From contig URWC01000097.1 of assembly GCA_900551555.1 (NCBI GenBank), positions 1-7,079 of the forward strand: a stretch of 7,079 nt of DNA, in the 5' to 3' direction. Under the pieces are notes generated by a model. It was not told the DNA's origin. It ran no database searches and saw only the letters and a list, made by a program, of their open reading frames with translations. This document shows positions 6,407-7,079 of this stretch, piece after piece. This stretch comes from an uncultured Collinsella sp. (GTDB taxonomy: Bacteria > Actinomycetota > Coriobacteriia > Coriobacteriales > Coriobacteriaceae). A program made the position numbers and the translations under genes. How positions within the stretch are numbered: the first letter of the stretch is position 1; the number at the start of each line of letters is the position of its first letter.

Positions 6407-6946
6407 CTATGCTCCTAGCGTATCTTGCGAAGCATCGCCCAGGTGCTCCGTCAATGCTGAATTCTGCAGCTGCTCAAGCTCATCTAAAACAGAGCGAGCC
6501 TCTTTAAATGTCTGCGCTACGCGTTTCTTGGTGCTCACCTTTTCCTCTTTTGGCTTAGGCCGAGCATCTTCGGTAATCGCGATGGCATTCGCAACGGCCA
6601 AGTCTCCTGTAAGCGTAATGGAAAGAGCGACCTCAACAACACCCAGTTCTTGAGCGATCTCGAGAGCACGGCCCGAAAGCAGCGCCTTCGGTTTGCCGAG
6701 TTTATCACGCGTAACCGAAACATCCTTGCGACCCACGCCTTGACTAAAACCCGTGCCGAGAGCTTTAAGTACCGCCTCGCGCGAAGCAAAGCGGCTCGCA
6801 TAGTGAGCAGCGGGACGCGATGATGCATCGCAATACGCACGCTCTTCTTCGGTAAACACACGCCGAGCAAACGACGGCGTCTTTTCAAGAATTGATTTCA
6901 TGCGGGAAATCTCGACGATATCAACGCCGATACCAGCTTCAGCCAT
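6407..6946 (-). CDS. acpS: Holo-[acyl-carrier-protein] synthase (AcpS) with C-terminal extension
   Basis: This enzyme transfers 4'-phosphopantetheine from CoA to the serine of apo-acyl carrier protein and so switches on fatty acid synthesis. From the chosen start it has 179 residues. GIGVDIVEISRM (5-16) includes the Mg-binding D9. FTEEER (31-36) and FASREAVLKALGTG (53-66) follow, the latter with Mg-binding E57 and conserved K61. GKPK (84-87) and LSITLTGDLAVA (108-119) complete the domain. AcpS is usually about 120-130 residues; here about 53 more (127-179) form a Lys/Glu-rich, mostly helical tail of unknown role. The family's SxSH motif reads S-I-T-L, so its His is Leu. The in-frame ATG at 6958 was rejected because its next codons form the Shine-Dalgarno site GGAGGTG for the ATG at 6946, which also places GIGVD at the expected N-terminal distance. 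It is the first gene of the operon, behind two promoter-like elements. The family call is firm. Confidence 0.93.
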   Translation of the reverse strand: MAEAGIGVDIVEISRMKSILEKTPSFARRVFTEEERAYCDASSRPAAHYASRFASREAVLKALGTGFSQGVGRKDVSVTRDKLGKPKALLSGRALEIAQELGVVEVALSITLTGDLAVANAIAITEDARPKPKEEKVSTKKRVAQTFKEARSVLDELEQLQNSALTEHLGDASQDTLGA

Positions 6947-6949
6947 GTT

Positions 6950-6956
6950 CACCTCC
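6950..6956 (-). promoter_or_regulatory. Strong Shine-Dalgarno site that decides the acpS start
   Basis: GGAGGTG ends 3 nt before the ATG at 6946; the GGAGG core is 5 nt away. The site is embedded in what would be the first codons if translation began at the ATG at 6958 (M-E-V-N), so the longer reading is probably not used. Confidence 0.75.
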
Positions 6957-6975
6957 ATATCGCACAGACTAAGTT

Positions 6976-7005
6976 ATTGTAGCCCGTTCGCAGAAGATGC
7001 GACAA
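6976..7005 (-). promoter_or_regulatory. Probable housekeeping-type promoter (proximal) for the acpS operon
   Basis: On the minus strand TTGTCG (7005-7000, 4 of 6 to TTGACA) and TACAAT (6981-6976, 5 of 6 to TATAAT) are 18 nt apart. A start about 7 nt downstream, near 6969, would leave a leader of roughly 23 nt before the acpS ATG. The element lies between the upstream gene's terminator and the first operon gene, where a promoter is expected. It is called by eye from consensus only. Confidence 0.55.
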
Positions 7006-7011
7006 ACGAGG

Positions 7012-7041
7012 GTTATAAAACACAGCTACTATGTGAGACAA
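7012..7041 (-). promoter_or_regulatory. Possible second (distal) promoter for the acpS operon
   Basis: On the minus strand TTGTCT (7041-7036) and TATAAC (7017-7012, 5 of 6 to TATAAT) are again 18 nt apart, exactly 36 nt upstream of the proximal element. A start near 7005 would fall on the proximal -35 box, so the two could interfere or be used alternatively. The support is consensus match and position only. Confidence 0.45.
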
Positions 7042-7055
7042 AAGCCCGTAAACGC

Positions 7056-7079
7056 AAAAAAGGGGGAGGCCGCGAGGCC
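7056..7079 (-). terminator. Rho-independent terminator of an upstream minus-strand gene, cut by the window edge
   Basis: Read on the minus strand, GGCC (7079-7076), the loop TCGC and GGCCTCCCCC (7071-7062) are followed at once by six T (7061-7056). The visible left arm is only GGCC. A full left arm ending GGGGGAGGCC is predicted just outside the window. This implies that a separate transcript ends here and that acpS needs its own promoter. Confidence 0.75.

Noticed and set aside
6947..6958. Upstream ATG at 6958 as the acpS start
   Set aside because: Its codons coincide with the GGAGGTG Shine-Dalgarno site of the ATG at 6946, and AcpS proteins begin only a few residues before GIGVD.
6959..7055. 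Riboswitch or divergent plus-strand gene in the region upstream of acpS
   Set aside because: The leader expected from the promoter-like boxes is too short for a riboswitch, no plausible plus-strand promoter pairing with good spacing was found, and no plus-strand coding start follows.

Overview
The window is a compact, one-way housekeeping gene cluster on the minus strand. It comes from a fairly GC-rich bacterium, most likely an actinobacterium and probably of the Coriobacteriia (Collinsella/Olsenella-like). The assignment rests on two things. The order acpS - nnr - alr - (UDG) - tsaE - tsaB - rimI - tsaD matches the conserved actinobacterial alr/tsa neighbourhood. TsaB, RimI and TsaD are also joined into one open reading frame, an arrangement I associate from memory with Coriobacteriia. 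No phage, transposon, CRISPR, tRNA or rRNA signal is visible, and every gene looks intact.

Layout in the direction of transcription (high to low coordinates). The last bases, 7056-7079, are the 3' half of a rho-independent terminator for an upstream minus-strand gene lying outside the window. Next come two promoter-like elements of the same design (7012-7041 and 6976-7005; TTGTC-type -35, 18-nt spacer, TATAAT-like -10). Then follow six genes: acpS (holo-ACP synthase with a C-terminal tail), nnr (bifunctional NAD(P)HX repair enzyme), alr (alanine racemase), a family-4 Fe-S uracil-DNA glycosylase, tsaE, and a 794-residue TsaB-RimI-TsaD fusion. Gaps are 0, 2, 8 and 12 nt, and the last junction overlaps by 14 nt, so a single operon with translational coupling is likely. 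A GC hairpin (90-111) and a likely bidirectional terminator (24-60) close the unit. The window therefore seems to hold one whole transcription unit from promoter to terminator.

Functionally the operon mixes essential jobs: activating acyl carrier protein, repairing damaged NAD(P)H, making D-alanine for the wall, removing uracil from DNA, and adding the threonylcarbamoyl group of t6A at tRNA position 37 (TsaB/D/E; the TsaC partner is not here). The RimI domain is a protein N-acetyltransferase. These genes are grouped by conserved synteny and growth-linked expression rather than one pathway, except for tsaE with the fusion.

I see no undescribed defence, mobile or regulatory system. The points most worth a second look are the three-domain TsaB-RimI-TsaD fusion, altered motif residues in AcpS, Nnr and the RimI domain, the AcpS tail, the UDG gene placed between alr and tsaE, and the tandem promoter-like repeats.
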